This document shows, piece by piece, positions 43,756 through 57,300 of a stretch of 64,000 nucleotides of DNA (within the stretch, counting starts at the first letter, position 1; each line of letters begins with the position of its first letter). Under the pieces are notes generated by a model. The model was not told the DNA's origin, ran no database searches, and was given only the letters and a program-made list of their open reading frames with translations. Position numbers and translations under genes: made by a program. The stretch comes from Trissonchulus latispiculum. Lineage: Eukaryota > Nematoda > Enoplea > Enoplida > Ironidae. The stretch covers positions 1 through 64,000 of the forward strand of contig JASAND010028290.1 of the NCBI GenBank assembly GCA_030248195.1, read 5' to 3'.

Positions 43756-46700
43756 ATGTCCACCGGTAACGACCCCACTAATGACCCTAATAATCCTAGG
43801 GACCTACGCCAGCTTCAACGATCGCTGGAAAGACAGGAACGGGTGCTCGCTGAGCAAGCAGAAAGATTGTCCCTTTTACAAGTTGTTGCACAAAATTCTG
43901 ATACTTCTAACAGTTCACATACACATAACCAGCACGCCCCGGAAAAATTCAGAGGCCGTGTAGGCGAAGACTTCGCGCAATGGATAGATATGTTTGAAAT
44001 TTACGCGCGAAGTCGAAACTGGTCCGATGACCAAAAATGTGCACATTTGCCAGTTTATTTACGCGAGTTTGCGCTTGATCAATACAAAGAACTACCCACT
44101 CCTGTTCGAGACAACTACCCCCAGCTAAAACAAGCTCTGGCTAACTCTTTAGTTCCACCTGAAAACCAGAGAATAACTAGTTTGGTTTTACGCGGTAGGG
44201 TTAAAAGAGACACTGAGTCATTAGCCGACTATAGCCAGGAAATTAAAAGACTAGGACGGGCCGCTTACTCCCAATTTGACCCTAATATTCGCGACTTTCT
44301 TACAAAAGAAGCATTCATAGCAGGGTTACCCTCAGATCTCAAAGAGTACGTACTTTCACAGGATCCTGACACTTTTCAAAAGGCATTCACCTTAGCTCAA
44401 AAAAAGGACGCACAGTCCAGACTCCTAATGACCAGTGTACATAATCCAAAACAAGACGAATTGTCGTCTAAACTTCAGGTGCACATGGTCACTGAACTAA
44501 ATAACTTGAAACAGGAAATCTCCAAGCTAAGCCAACCCACCCCAGAATCTTCCCTCCACTCCGCTGTTGAAAAATTGACTTCCAGCTTAGATCACGCATT
44601 TTCAATACAGAATACATTTTCTTCACCCTCTTTTTCCCCAGGGCCCCAAAGGTTCCCCAGAAGTGACAGACACTCGGATTATCGAAGTCGATACACCTGG
44701 ACAGAAGATGGCCGTCCTGTGTGTGCATCTTGCGGATGCGTTGGCCACATCCGCATAAAGTGCCAGGGGCCACCAATCTATTCGTCTTCACAACGCCCCT
44801 ACTTTTCAGGGCACCTCACCGGTCCCAATACAGAAAACTGGCGGGGGCATTACAGCGGCCCCAGCCGACCTAAATTCCACCCAGATCAGCAAATTCGCTC
44901 TACACCACGCTATTCTAGAACCCCATCGCCTCCGCCGTCGCACGCACGTTACAGAACTCCGGAAAGGCGATTTCATGAACCTAGGGCTGATCGCCCCACC
45001 CGCCAGTCCAGACATACTTCACCCTCTCCAATGCAAAAACGCACCAGATTTCCTACACCCCATAGTTCTTACGCCATATGCGACAGCGAGCAACACAGCC
45101 GCCAAGAATTACCCCAGCCACATTCGCTTGAAAATTGCCAGTCTGATCTCCTATGTCCAGATATGTTTAGTTATCAGGATTGTGCTGACATTCAGTATCC
45201 TGATCTACCCGAAAGTAATTCGGTGTTGGCACTACTCAACACACACCATGAAAATTCCGACTCGTGTCGGTCTTCTAGCAGTCTAAGCTTCTCCAGAGAC
45301 ACTTCCCTTGAGAACGAAGAAAGTGAGGACGATGAATTCCCTATTACCTTCCTATTTGAACCCTCGCAAGACCACAATTCGCCAGGCCCACCTGAACCAA
45401 TCCGCCCAACCGACAACCGAAATCAGGCCACCCATCCTTCTACAATTAAATGCCCTAAGGGTTTTCTTGTCATCTTCCTGTTCATTTTTATGTTATTTTT
45501 CACTTTCACCATTTCTTCCGCTTTTGGCTACGCCACATATCTCTGTGACCCACAAGTATATGGTACCATGTTTTCCCTACCTCAGGACAAATCGTGTAGC
45601 ATCCCGCCTTTTGAACCTGTGCACAGAAAACGTGTACAGGTATGGGCGCCGCCTTCTTTTCCCATCACTACCGCAGTCAACGCATGCGAACTGCGCACTG
45701 ACCAAGTTTGCACTTATACGAACTGGCTCGGAGTCAATAAAATTGTTTCGCATAATTTCTCATACACACCCGTCAGCCCAGAAATCTGTAGGTTAGCTTC
45801 TTCCTATTATTTCTTTTATGGACTTGCCCTGTCGCCATTAAGTCCTACGTTCTGGTCAACTAACTTCCCTATACGTCGCCAAAACCAGTACTGCTGTAAA
45901 CAAATCTGCACGACAACTATTAACTTTAACCTATACCTGGGCACTATTAGCTCTCTCGACGGTGAGTCAGTGACGACTAATATAGCTACGGCGTCAGAAT
46001 GCGTAGCCGAAAAGGGGTTTGTCTTTCCGACCAACTTACACTAGTTTGGGACCCTACCGTTTTCAACGTCTCCTGCCCCTTCACATTTATAAATTCTTTC
46101 ACAGCTCGAATCGTACATAATCACATTCTGATTGACAGTCTTCACAGTGCCGTAGTACTGTCCCGACAAAGTTTCTTAGGCTGCTTACCAAAGCCTACTT
46201 TCACTACCGACTCTGGTATCTTGATACATATACCTCCACAACAAAATTACACGCCGTCCACCTTTTCCCGAACGTATACAGATACAAATTATACATTTCC
46301 CGCGGGGATTACTAATCTCCATTTACTCGACACCGAATTCTTCCGTAGTTCTTATCTTTCAATATGTTACTCGCAAATGCAATTTTTAAGCCTACTTCGC
46401 ACTATCTTCTACTTGGACGCAAGTTTAGGTGTACGCACTCTATTTCGTAGGGAGGACATAACCGCAAAATTCAATGGGGACGCTGTCTCCATTTCTCAGT
46501 GTCAAAAAGTATATCCAAAGAAAATTTACTGGAATTATAAGTATGAAAACACATGTTACACCCACATACCTGTTCTTTTTAACGATTCTACTGAGCTATA
46601 TTTCCTGGCAGCCGGAAGCCGTATCCTTACGCGATATTCCGCAACTCAACCATGCCATCCTCACGCCAGCGCAATCACAGATACACGCCCACCGTTGTCA

Positions 46701-49700
46701 GTTACCCTAACTTCCAATGTTGTCGAACTTCCGTTTCCGCTTGTTAAGCTGCAGTTGTGGCGTCCTTACCTGTTACCCCTAACGGGTAAGAAATTTTCAC
46801 GTCCCAACTTTCTACCGGTTCCACAATTCACGCTTCTTTCCGAATACCTATCTTTGCTTCATAACGCTATCCTACAACTAAGTGCATTCACTTCCACCCT
46901 CTCTACTAACCCAGTTTACCTGCAGCAGTCACTCTTTGGCAACCGTTCTATCCCTGATTCCCTGCTTACCTCCCTCAGCCTTCCCTCCACTGATCTCCTC
47001 CTCACTGGAGCCTACCAATTCTATCTTAATGTTACCATCTGCATTCTGGCTATTTTCACAAGCTTTTACCTGGTTTCTAAACTTAGTCAATTTCTCTCAT
47101 ATCTTAAGCTCAGTAAATGTTCCTCCCACATTACCAGTCAAGAGCAGGAGGCAGGATCGTGCTTGCCTAAATGCCACACGCACACCTATAGGGTCTCACG
47201 ACATGTACACCCAAATTTAACAGAAGTTAGTTCACAGTCATTCCGACGACAACGCCGTGCACCTACCCCACGAATAGATGAAACTGTGTTTGCTACATCC
47301 CCTTTTGTTACGCACGCATTTCCTGAACCTCCGTCCGACCGGAATAGCCTCCACAGCAAAAGCAGTGAGACTCAGCACGCTTACAACTGTGCTCCGCTCG
47401 CGAACAAATCCTCGAAACCGCTAATTTCAACTATTTATGCTAAAATCAACAACACAGTCACGCGAGCACTTATTGACACTGGCGCCACTCTTTCCTTGAT
47501 AACCAAGAAAACGGCAATGAACCTTCCTCTAAGACCTCACACAACCGCTGGCCCCACCTCCATCACCGGCCATAGCCTGCTCATACTAGGCCTAGTGTTT
47601 ACAACTCTTACCCTAGGCAAACTTAACGTTCACCATTCGTTCCATGTTACGTCTGAACTTCCATATGATTGCATCCTTGGAACTGACCTTCTTTCCAAAT
47701 TAGGTCCTTTTGTTATCAATTTTCAAAAGCGAACAGTCACTATCTCAGGACAAATTCTCCCTTTTGAAAGTGAATTACCCTTGCGATATCATTTTAAACA
47801 TACACCCTCCGTCCACTCTGTCTCATCGTTTACGATACCCGCTCGCACCGAAGGCAATGTGCTGTGTGCATTATCAGAACGTCGGAAACAAGACATGCTT
47901 TTTGAACCATCACAGACTTTCTCAAAAGAAACACCCTTATTGGCAGCCAGAGCTATATTATCAGCAAATGAACACTTTGTTGTGCTTCGGTTGCTCAATC
48001 CCACCCTAACTCCTATCAAAGTTTATAAAAACACAACATTCGGACATCTTCACAACCTAGCCCCCACCTTCCCCATTTTAGCTTTTTCACCACAAACTCC
48101 TCCCACAAAGTCTGGTTCAGCTCAAATTAATCTCTCAGATACTTCTCTCTCGGACACCCAAACACAAACACTACGCCAGCTTCTTACATCATACGACGAC
48201 ATTTTCGCCAGCCACAAATTTGATTTAGGCCACACCTCTGTTTCCACTCACTCTATTGATGTCGGCAACGCTTCTCCAATTAAGCAGCGTCCCTACAGAG
48301 TCCCTATCAAACAACGAGAAGTTGTAAATGAACACATAAAGAACATGCACTCTCAGGGCATCATACGACCAAGCTCCTCCCCATGGGCCTCGCCTATCGT
48401 ACTTGTTAGAAAACAGGATGGCTCCGATCGTTTTTGTGTAGACTACCGTAAGTTAAATAGCGTCACCAAAAAAGATTCCTGGCCGCTACCTAGGTGCGAC
48501 GAAATTTTAGATTCTTTGGGCTCTGCAAAGTTTTTTAGTTCACTCGACCTATGCAGTGGCTACTGGCAAATACCCCTTGATGAGGAGTCAAAGGCAAAAA
48601 CGGCGTTCACTTCGTTTGCGGGTCTTTGGGAGTTCAATGTACTCCCTTTCGGTCTTTGCAACGCGCCAGCTACATTTCAACGAACTATGGAGTTTATTCT
48701 TTTGGGGTTGCATTGGAAAAATTGTCTTTGTTACATTGATGATATAATCGTATTTTCTCCTACATTTGAGCAACACGTAGACGACTTACGCCAGGTATTC
48801 GACCGTTTCCGAACATATAGCTTAAAGCTCAAGCCATCAAAATGCCATTTCTGCAGAAAGGTAGTATCATTTTTAGGACACCTGATTTCCGCAGAAGGAA
48901 TACAGCCTGACCCCGCTAAAATTTCGCCTGTTGCTCACTACCCTGTCCCCAAATCAGTACCAGACATCCGTCGCTTCTTAGGATTCGCTTCATACTACCG
49001 TCGTTTTATTAGAAACTTCTCTCGGATTGCATCCCCCCTTACAGCACTACTCAAAAAAGAATCATCATTTTCATGGACACCTGAGTGCCAAGAAGCTTTC
49101 CGTACCCTACGTGAACGCTTACTCTCGCCACCCATCCTTAGTTACCCAAACTTCAACAAACAATTTACACTACACACTGACGCAAGTGGAATCGCTCTGG
49201 GGGCGGTTCTCAGTCAATACCACGAAAACAAAGAACATGTTATCGCATATGCAAGTCGGACTCTGTCAAGACACGAGTGTAATTATGCGGCTACAGAAAA
49301 AAGAGGCTCTTGCAGTCGTCTGGGCTGTTACGTATTTTCGCTGTTACCTCTACGGCAGACATTTCACTCTTTACACGGATTGCGCCTCACTTAAATCCCT
49401 CCTGCACTCGAAACACCCTTCATCACGACTGGCCCGTTGGGCTCTCAAATTACAAGATTACGATATCGAAATTCTTCACCGCTCAGGCAAGAAACACGCT
49501 AATGCTGACGCTCTTAGCCGTATAGAGCTCCCGCGAGTTCTTACCTTAATTGACACCCCGAAAGACATTTCCACGCTTCAACAAAACGACACCTATCTCG
49601 GCCCTATTTTCCAATACTTACAACAGGGAAAAATCTGCACTGACCCATCCACCGCGATAGCTGTTAAGGCTAAAGCTACTTTCTACAGCCTCAATGACAA

Positions 49701-50934
49701 CTTGTTATATTTTACCCAAAACTGCAAGCGCCCTCTTATAGCCATACCTGAATGCTTAATCGCTGAAGTCATGGAATCTTACCATGATTGTCCGTTTTCG
49801 GGCCACTTAGGTTTCGATAAAACATATCAGAAACTTCGCCGACGTTTTCACTGGCCTTCTCTCCGGTCGGACACAAAAGCCTATTGCCGTAGCTGTGTGC
49901 TCTGTGCCAAAGTTAAAGATCCACCTCATTTAACACGAGCACCTTTGGCCCCCATTCCTATTGTTGGAACCCCATTTTCTCGGGTCACAATGGATATAGC
50001 GGGCCCTCTTCCTGTTACACCACAGGGAAATGCTTATCTATTAGTATTCATTGATAGTTTCACCAAATGGTGCGAAGCTTTTCCGCTCTCCAACACCAAG
50101 TCACTCACTATCGCCAAAATTTTTGTGAACGAAATCGTATGTCGTTTTGCAGCTCCTTATGAGCTACTGTCGGACTGTGCTAGCAACTTTACGACCGAAA
50201 TCATAAAAGACATCTGCACTCTTGTTAATACTAGGAAACTGCAGTCCGTCCCCTATCGACCGCAAACGCAAGGTCAGGTAGAGCGACAGAACAAAACGTT
50301 AGTAACTATGTTAAAAAATTACTGTATCTCTAACCAACAATCATGGGACGATTACCTACCCAAAATATTGTTTGCGTATCGCTCCGCAACACATGAAACT
50401 ACTAAAGAAAGCCCATTTTACCTACTCTTCGGCAGAGATCCACAGATACCTTTTTACACCAGTATTACGACCATGGAATCACCCTACTCTGAGCATGATG
50501 ATTACCGCCGCGATCTCACCCAAGCATTATCCTCCGCATGGTCCACAGCGATGGAACAAATATTAAAAGCTCAAAATAAGCAAAAGTTTTATTATGATCG
50601 GACCATTCATTTACCCCACTACCAGGTCGGCGATAGGGTATATGTCTACATTCCAACCACACACCGCGGCCAGTCGCCGAAGCTCTCCACCTTCTGGCGC
50701 GGACCATTCCGAATATGCCAAATTAACGGGCGTAACCTGCACGTTACACCCATTGATTCCCCCACGGAGAAAGAACGAGTCGTTCATGTCGACCAGGTTA
50801 AAAAGTGTTATGATCTCCACCTACCCTATTTACGTGCTCCACCTTCCGCACCTAACTCTGCTCAAACAAATACCAGTTCTGGACTCCCTGAGGCACATCG
50901 TCAACATTACAATCTTAGAACTCGGCGTCTATGA
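43756..50934 (+). pseudogene. Gag - envelope-like - Pol polyprotein, copy 2, two frameshifts
   Basis: Same product as the ORF at 29518 but broken as written. A G run at 46014-46017 has four bases where copy 1 has five; this shifts frame inside the ectodomain and stops at 46044. An A run at 49297-49302 has six where copy 1 has five; it shifts frame in RNase H, with a stop at 49394. Downstream integrase remains open to 50934. Protease, RT and integrase motifs are unchanged. The breaks could be real or sequencing error; only homopolymers are affected. Confidence 0.85.
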
Positions 50935-51054
50935 CTAGTCTGTCTTTTAATTTTTTTCTTTCCATTCATTAATTATTTATCCTATACTTTTGGATTATTT
51001 GTTTATCTTGTTATATTTTCTTTTTTCGACGTTTTAGGAGTCCGTTTACGTGTT

Positions 51055-52951
51055 ATGGCCCAGTCAGCCAGAGGGAAAACACGTCCGCCCGATTCCTCCC
51101 GCCAGAGTCCACCAAATAAGCTGTCAAAAACTGTGCTAAAATTTGATTACATTTCTGGTTCAGGACATGTTTTGTCCGCTTACCATCGTTTTCCCTCCAT
51201 TCCAGTGGGTGATAAAAATTTCACGACACCTAAGCAACTGTTTGAGTATATACACCTGTTTCAGCTGGGACTCACCAGCGAAGCTGACTACGTTCTCAAC
51301 AACCCAATGTCCGGGTCTGACGTACACCAGTATTTTAATTCCATTCGCCACGCCTATGTTGACCGAAACGGGCCGTGGATTTTCTTTCGGGATTCCGTTT
51401 GGCTTGCGATTTGGCAATTGGTAGCCAAATGCAGCAGTCTGTGCCATAGAATCCTTACACAACCAGACACTCACTTTGTTCTCCTGGGAAACCATCCCTA
51501 TTGGGCTTGTGGGTTAGATAAGGTGCCGGAGGATACACCCTCAGGATTCCCTGGGTCAAATCGCTATGGTCGCCTTTTAGACCAGGCGGCTGAGCTTGTT
51601 TCCCAAGAGCGCAGGCCTGCCTGTAATCTCCACGAACTCTGCCTCCGTCACGTGTTGGATTCGCCACCCAAAACTCTACTCGTCGTTGGAGATGCCGATC
51701 TCAAATATCTGCGCGCTGTAGAATGCGGATCAGTAATTTGCCGGGAACAGTTCCAGTTTCACCATCTTCCTGCCATGCTTCGGGGCATCGATGTCAGCCA
51801 GTACACCTACCTGATTGTCCACAGTGGCATCAGCCAACTTCGCGACTCCCCTGCTGACTGGGAGAAGGACATTTTGTCGGTTTCCGATTACCTGACGCAG
51901 CTGCCTATTTCTATTTACGTCTCAGGGCCGTTTCTACACCGGAATTCGCCTTTTCCGGCCGAAACTGTTGCCGCACGCGACACGTTTCTCCGGAACAAAT
52001 GCCAGCAGTTACACCTAAACTACCTCTCGACGTCGGCTCGATTTCACCCTGATCCAGAAAGTCTTCACGTTTGCCACTTTTATGACTCGCCCCCTGAGCC
52101 CTGCTACCATCTTTCCCCTGACGGAACCTCTCGTCTGTTCCAATGTTGGGAGCTGGAGGAAGCCACGGTTCGCCTTGGTGCAACCTTATTTCAGCGACCA
52201 ACCTTATGCTCAGCCTCGTCCGGCTACTGGTCGGCCCTCTCGGAATGAATCCCGACCTGCTAACCCATCGCCGCGTGTCCGTTCTCCGGCTCTCAGCAAA
52301 ACCCGTGGGTACACCTGCCGCAGTCGCACACGTTCCGCGCGGTCGTCCAATTCACATTCGTATTCCCCGGAGGGACATATCTCTTTACTAGACGACGAAA
52401 CGGCCTCCACAAGATCATCATCGGCTGGTACGCCTGTCAGCAGCCTAACCCCGGAAAAACCTCCATTCCAAACCCCTCCTCCTACAACCAGCCCTGTTAC
52501 GCCACAATCTACTGCTCCTGCTGCAACCACTGCTGTGGTGGATCCGGAGCAAACGCCTCTTCCCAAACAAAAATTCGAGGAATACCGTTGCCGCGGAATC
52601 ATCTGGCACGGTTACCACCTGCAATGTCGCACAAAAATCCGAAACAACAAATTCGCACTCGCACATGGACGAAACCCAGCCAACACAGACCTACTCGGCA
52701 CTACATCCCCTGATGCCAACGTCAACCGAACCTCCCACCCAACCCTCCGCGTCCAATATGTCCACCTCAGGCTGGTCTCCTACCCCTGCCCAGTCACACA
52801 GCCTCCCGGGCTCCACGAATATTGCGGACGATCTGGGAATACCTCATCTCTGCAAACTCCACATGTTTGTGGGTGTATACAAATTCCCGACAGGGCAAAA
52901 GTCCTAGTCGTGCCAAGAGAACTCCAACTTGAGGGTATACGCTTTGTATAA
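51055..52951 (+). pseudogene. NADAR-like + SGNH-like protein, copy 2, frameshifted tail
   Basis: NADAR-like and SGNH-like parts read intact from the ATG at 51055. An extra G near 52158 (GGAGG against GGAG) moves the frame and stops at 52248. Two more length changes, an A run at 52569-52573 (five against four) and one at 52897-52900 (four against five), shift the Pro/Ser tail out of and back into frame. Substitutions are rare, e.g. near 52642 and 52823. Confidence 0.8.
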
Positions 52952-53115
52952 TCATCGAAGCACTTAGCCGGCCAAGAAAAGGTTAATTTTTCACAATTTT
53001 ACAAACGATTCTTTCTCTTGTTTGCCACGCGTATATACATTCTTGTTTTGTTTCTTTTTTTCAATTCTTTCAATAACACAGAACGGGGACGTTCGCATTT
53101 TTCAAAGGGTGGTGA

Positions 53116-53631
53116 TGTAACCGGGTGACGTTCGCACGATTACGGTAGGCCCTCTCCGTCAGACGTGCACCTGTCAACTGGCTCCAAATTTCCCTAACTA
53201 TTTGTAAACAACTTCATTAAACTAATACACTATTGTAAAAATTCACTACCTAAGACCTACACCTGCAAACTTCTAAGCTGAACGCCCCCTAAAATACCTA
53301 CGCCTGGATAGATGTGAATTTACACCTGAGCAATCCGAGACACAGAAAAAGGTTACGAAAAGGACTTAAAAGAAAGCACCCCAAAACATAGTTTAGTTGT
53401 TTGTTCTGTTATCTGTGGGTAAACTTTGTGCAGCCCGAAGCGGCTAAGGTGAATAAAGTTGTGGAGATTGAGAGTATTTGGTAGAGAGAAGAACTTAGGG
53501 CTATAGAAGACAAGACTTGGAATTGTGTGACAATTATCAGGAACCGTAGTCTGCCGGTTATTGAGAAGTAGAATCCCTAGTCCGAAGCTGAAATTATAGG
53601 ATCTTACCCGAGTGAGGTAGGTAGTGTTACA
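53116..53631 (+). repeat. 3' LTR, copy 2
   Basis: 516 bp. Two substitutions relative to the other three LTRs (GAGAGTATTTGG near 53475; CAAGACTTGG near 53517). Two changes in 516 bp between partner LTRs indicate a young insertion. Confidence 0.9.
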
Positions 53632-54374
53632 ATATGTACTGTAAAATTTATAATACTTATGTACATGTGAAATGTAAAATTTCTAAGCTTCAAATTTTAA
53701 GGTAAAATTACATGGGTTAAGGCTTAAAATTTTGGAATATGTACGTATTTATCAAGAATATTTAAAATATTTTTATTAGTGCTCCAAGATCCTTTGTTTA
53801 CTATTTGAGTAGAGAGGAAGTTTATAGAATCCAGAAAGACTAGTTTTAATGAAGTTTACTTTTAAATTGACAGCATCAGCCTTGTCTGTTTATCACTTCA
53901 CGGCTTCCTTGCATTAAATTAATATGTACAGGAACAGAGAGTTTTTAAGAGCTCATCCTTTGGTGTGCTACATGTCTACGACACGTTTAACAGTTTGTTC
54001 TAGTGTTGTCAGCACGTTTTCTCTCAGGCTCGGTGCTGATAGGTTTTTGTCATATACCGTAGTTGTGACTAGGATTTAGCACTGAAATATAGTTTTTGCA
54101 ATTCTGCATGCTTCTGTATTCTGTACAGTGTCAAAGTTCTGTACTGTAGTCTCTGCTCAAGCGCTTCTATATTTCTATCTGCTTATTTTTTTGTAGAATA
54201 GACTCGCTGATTTTAATATTATGAAGGTAGTGCGTTATCTTAAGTTCAGTCCAATTTGCAGTTGTTCATGAAAGCTTGATGAACTATAACTATAATATCT
54301 CTTAACTTTAATTTGTGTCGTTTCATTTGAGGTTATCTCGTGTCAGCTGTTCTCATTTACCAAAGGACGAAGGT
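53632..54374. other. upstream region of Ldh_2 gene
   Basis: AT-rich, no coding exon seen. The promoter and any untranslated exon of the Ldh_2 gene should lie here, but no core element is convincing. Confidence 0.35.
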
Positions 54375-57300
54375 ATGCCGCTTCATGTGGGACCAGAAGA
54401 ACAGCTAGTAAAAAAAGATGACGTAAGTCATTATCAGGCTACTCGTCGAATTTGTTCAAGATGTAATTTTAGTTGTGCCCAGATTCAGATATGTACCCGG
54501 GTCACCGGGTCTGTTAGAGTTACTCTTTTGATAGGGTTACCGTCCCGGGTCACCGGGCCAAGAGCTTCTACCCGGTCCCCATCCGGTGTTGTTGATTTAA
54601 CCAAAATTTTCTAAATTTTTTTACAGCCACCTCACCCCAGTCGGTGCTCCGGTTAGGGGTAGTGCCGGCTTAGAACGTATATATGCATGTTTGAGGGAAG
54701 GGGATGCTAACGCTGAATAATTGCCATAGTGATTAGCCGAGGTGTTCTACAAGGCTATCAGTACGTCCATTACGTCCACCTTAATGGAGATGCTGTGGTA
54801 GCTCCACCAACAGGCGGCCACCCCTTGACAATCTCGGTAAATTGCCCTTGAGGAATTTTTGAAATAGGGTGCCAGATTTTTCTTCAAGCTCTAGACTTGA
54901 CATGATCCTCCACTTGTATGGCAGTAAGAAACCACTGCGCTACAGGAGGTTCTCTAAAATTTTTGGTTTTCATGATTTCAAAATATATGGTTTCAACGGC
55001 TTCTTCTTGTGGCTTTATCGTTGGATTTTGTGTTTTTTAAGATAAAACGATTCATGAGTGATTGCATGAAGGCAGTTGGGACCTGCCCGTCCCATGCAGA
55101 CCAACTGGCAGATGTCCTGGTAATGGGTGATTATAGAGGACATTACAGTCATGGTCTCAATCGGTTAGGTTAGTTTTTTTAATCCTAAGGTTGGTTATGG
55201 GGAAACTTAATTATTGTTTCAACACTTTCTGTCGTCACAACCTCACCTCGCCTTGTTTCTGTGCTCTGACAGGATGACAGATTCAAGTGTTTCGGGCCAG
55301 TCTACGACGACGTTTTCTGACTTACGTTTTACTTAGCATTTTTAATTCTCTTGAGTCCTCTCGCATAATTATACCTTTTCATTGCTGTCGTATTAAACCT
55401 CAAATTTGTTTCTATTCAAAGGAATGTACGTTAATGACGTAAGAAAAGGCATGTGTGGAAAAGAAGGATCGCCCAAGATTCTGAAAGACAGACCATCCAC
55501 AGCCTGGGTTGATGGCAACAATCTTTTGGGTCCAGTGGTAGGAAACTTCTGTATGAGCATTGCCATTGAAAAAGCCAAACAAACAGGCGTTGGCTGGGTT
55601 GCAGCCAAAGGTACCACCGAGTCCTAAATTATGATAAACTGTGAAAAATGGTTGAAAGATTTGTTAGTGATTTGAATTTGGATTGTCGCAAACACTGGAA
55701 CCAGAAAATTACATTTAACAGAAATAGGTCTATAGGGTTTGCCATAGCCAGCCAAAGACTATGTTACGTAACTTATGATTCAGTTCTGCATGAAGATACG
55801 AAATAGGTATAGGATATCCGATGCCCATGACTAGTTGTCATATGCTTACAAGTTATGTATGTAACTTCAATGTTTCTACGTGTATAGGATCCAATCATTA
55901 CGGGATTGCAGGTTATTATTCCCTCAAAGCCTTGGAACACGGCCTTATAGTAAGCAAGCAACTACATTACAGTTGACTGACACTTTCCGTTAACAGAAGT
56001 AGTACAGTTTCAGGCAGACTTACAGAAACACTTTTGTACTGCTCATGATTATGCTTCTATGCTATGTTTTTGAGGCCGTTAATTAATGATGTATAACCAA
56101 AAAACGAGATGAAGAAATGCAAGGTAAAACTGAGCGACTCGACTGCTTCGCCAAGCATCTAAATTTATATAAATTTAAATTTCCAGTTTCTACTTCAGAC
56201 AATGTATATATACTTCTAAAGTTTGTAATTCTTTTTTGCATTCTTTGTGCATCTGAATTCTAACTATTTTATAGGGAATGTCGTTCACAAACACGTCCCC
56301 TATTATGGTACCAACTAGAGCCAGAAAAGTGAGCGGAAACATTTCTTTTATTTTCGGTTTTTTGATTTCTTAGGTGATTTTAAGGCTTATGCTTTGATTT
56401 AGCTTTCAAGGTTTATTGTAAGCCTGATGAACGTAGCTAAAACCAAGAGTACATAATAACTAAGAGTGTGACAAGCCGTCATGTTTAGTTATTAGGTTTG
56501 GAACAGATCTGACTCTGACCCTACACACATTAGACCCATCACTTCAAAGAAATTTGTACGCTATGTTTGTGCTCTAAAGCTCGCAACAGATACACATTGA
56601 ACCAACTGAGCAGTTGTGTTTTTGAGCTTTAGAACGTAGGTATAGCGTGCAAATTTCTTTGAAGTGATGGGTCTAATTTGTGTAGGGGGTCAGCCGTTAT
56701 CGTGCAGATCATGTCCCAAGCCTAATGACTAAGAGTGTGACGCTTGTCACACTCTTAGTTATTATGTACTCTTGCTAAAACTAAAGACAATTTAACAATG
56801 CGTGCACTTTCGTTTCTTACTTTTTTTAATATTCGTTTCTACAAGATTAGCATGTGCTGAAGTGAAGCCGGCAGCCAATTCAAATGAGAAAGATTGAAAC
56901 CTGAGTTTAGTTATACCAGGCGTAAAATGAGTGATGAAATAATCGTGGGTTCCTGTAAAGCTATATAGTTAATGTTTTTACGTGCCCAGAAAAGGTAAAT
57001 ACATTTTCAGAAATTATGTTTTAAAAAACTTTAGTGGCGGTTCATAAAAGGTAGAAATGCTGAAAAGGAATCATCTGATAGTTCTTCGTTTGTTGACGTT
57101 AATGTTGATTTAAACTTTTTAGGCAGGACTAGGAACAAATCCGTTGACAGTGGCTGCTCCAGGTACAAACGGAGATTCATTTGTCTTAGACATGGCAACG
57201 ACTGGTGTTGCTATCGGAAAGGTACATTTATCTTTAAGAATGAGGAAGTCTTTAGCCTGAATTGTTTGCAACATAAATTTGGCCCCGGCAAGGAACGAAC

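Larger units (their letters stand above)
43106..53631 (+). mobile_element. LTR retroelement copy 2 (frames interrupted)
   Basis: A 10,526-bp near-duplicate of copy 1 in the same orientation, 3.7 kb away. Flanked by the 4-bp target duplication ATAT (43102-43105, 53632-53635), as expected of Ty3/gypsy integrase. The body differs from copy 1 almost only by single-base homopolymer length changes plus a few substitutions. Confidence 0.92.

Noticed and set aside
53116..53631. Solo LTR of a third insertion
   Set aside because: It is the 3' LTR of copy 2, with a matching ATAT duplication at 43102 and 53632.
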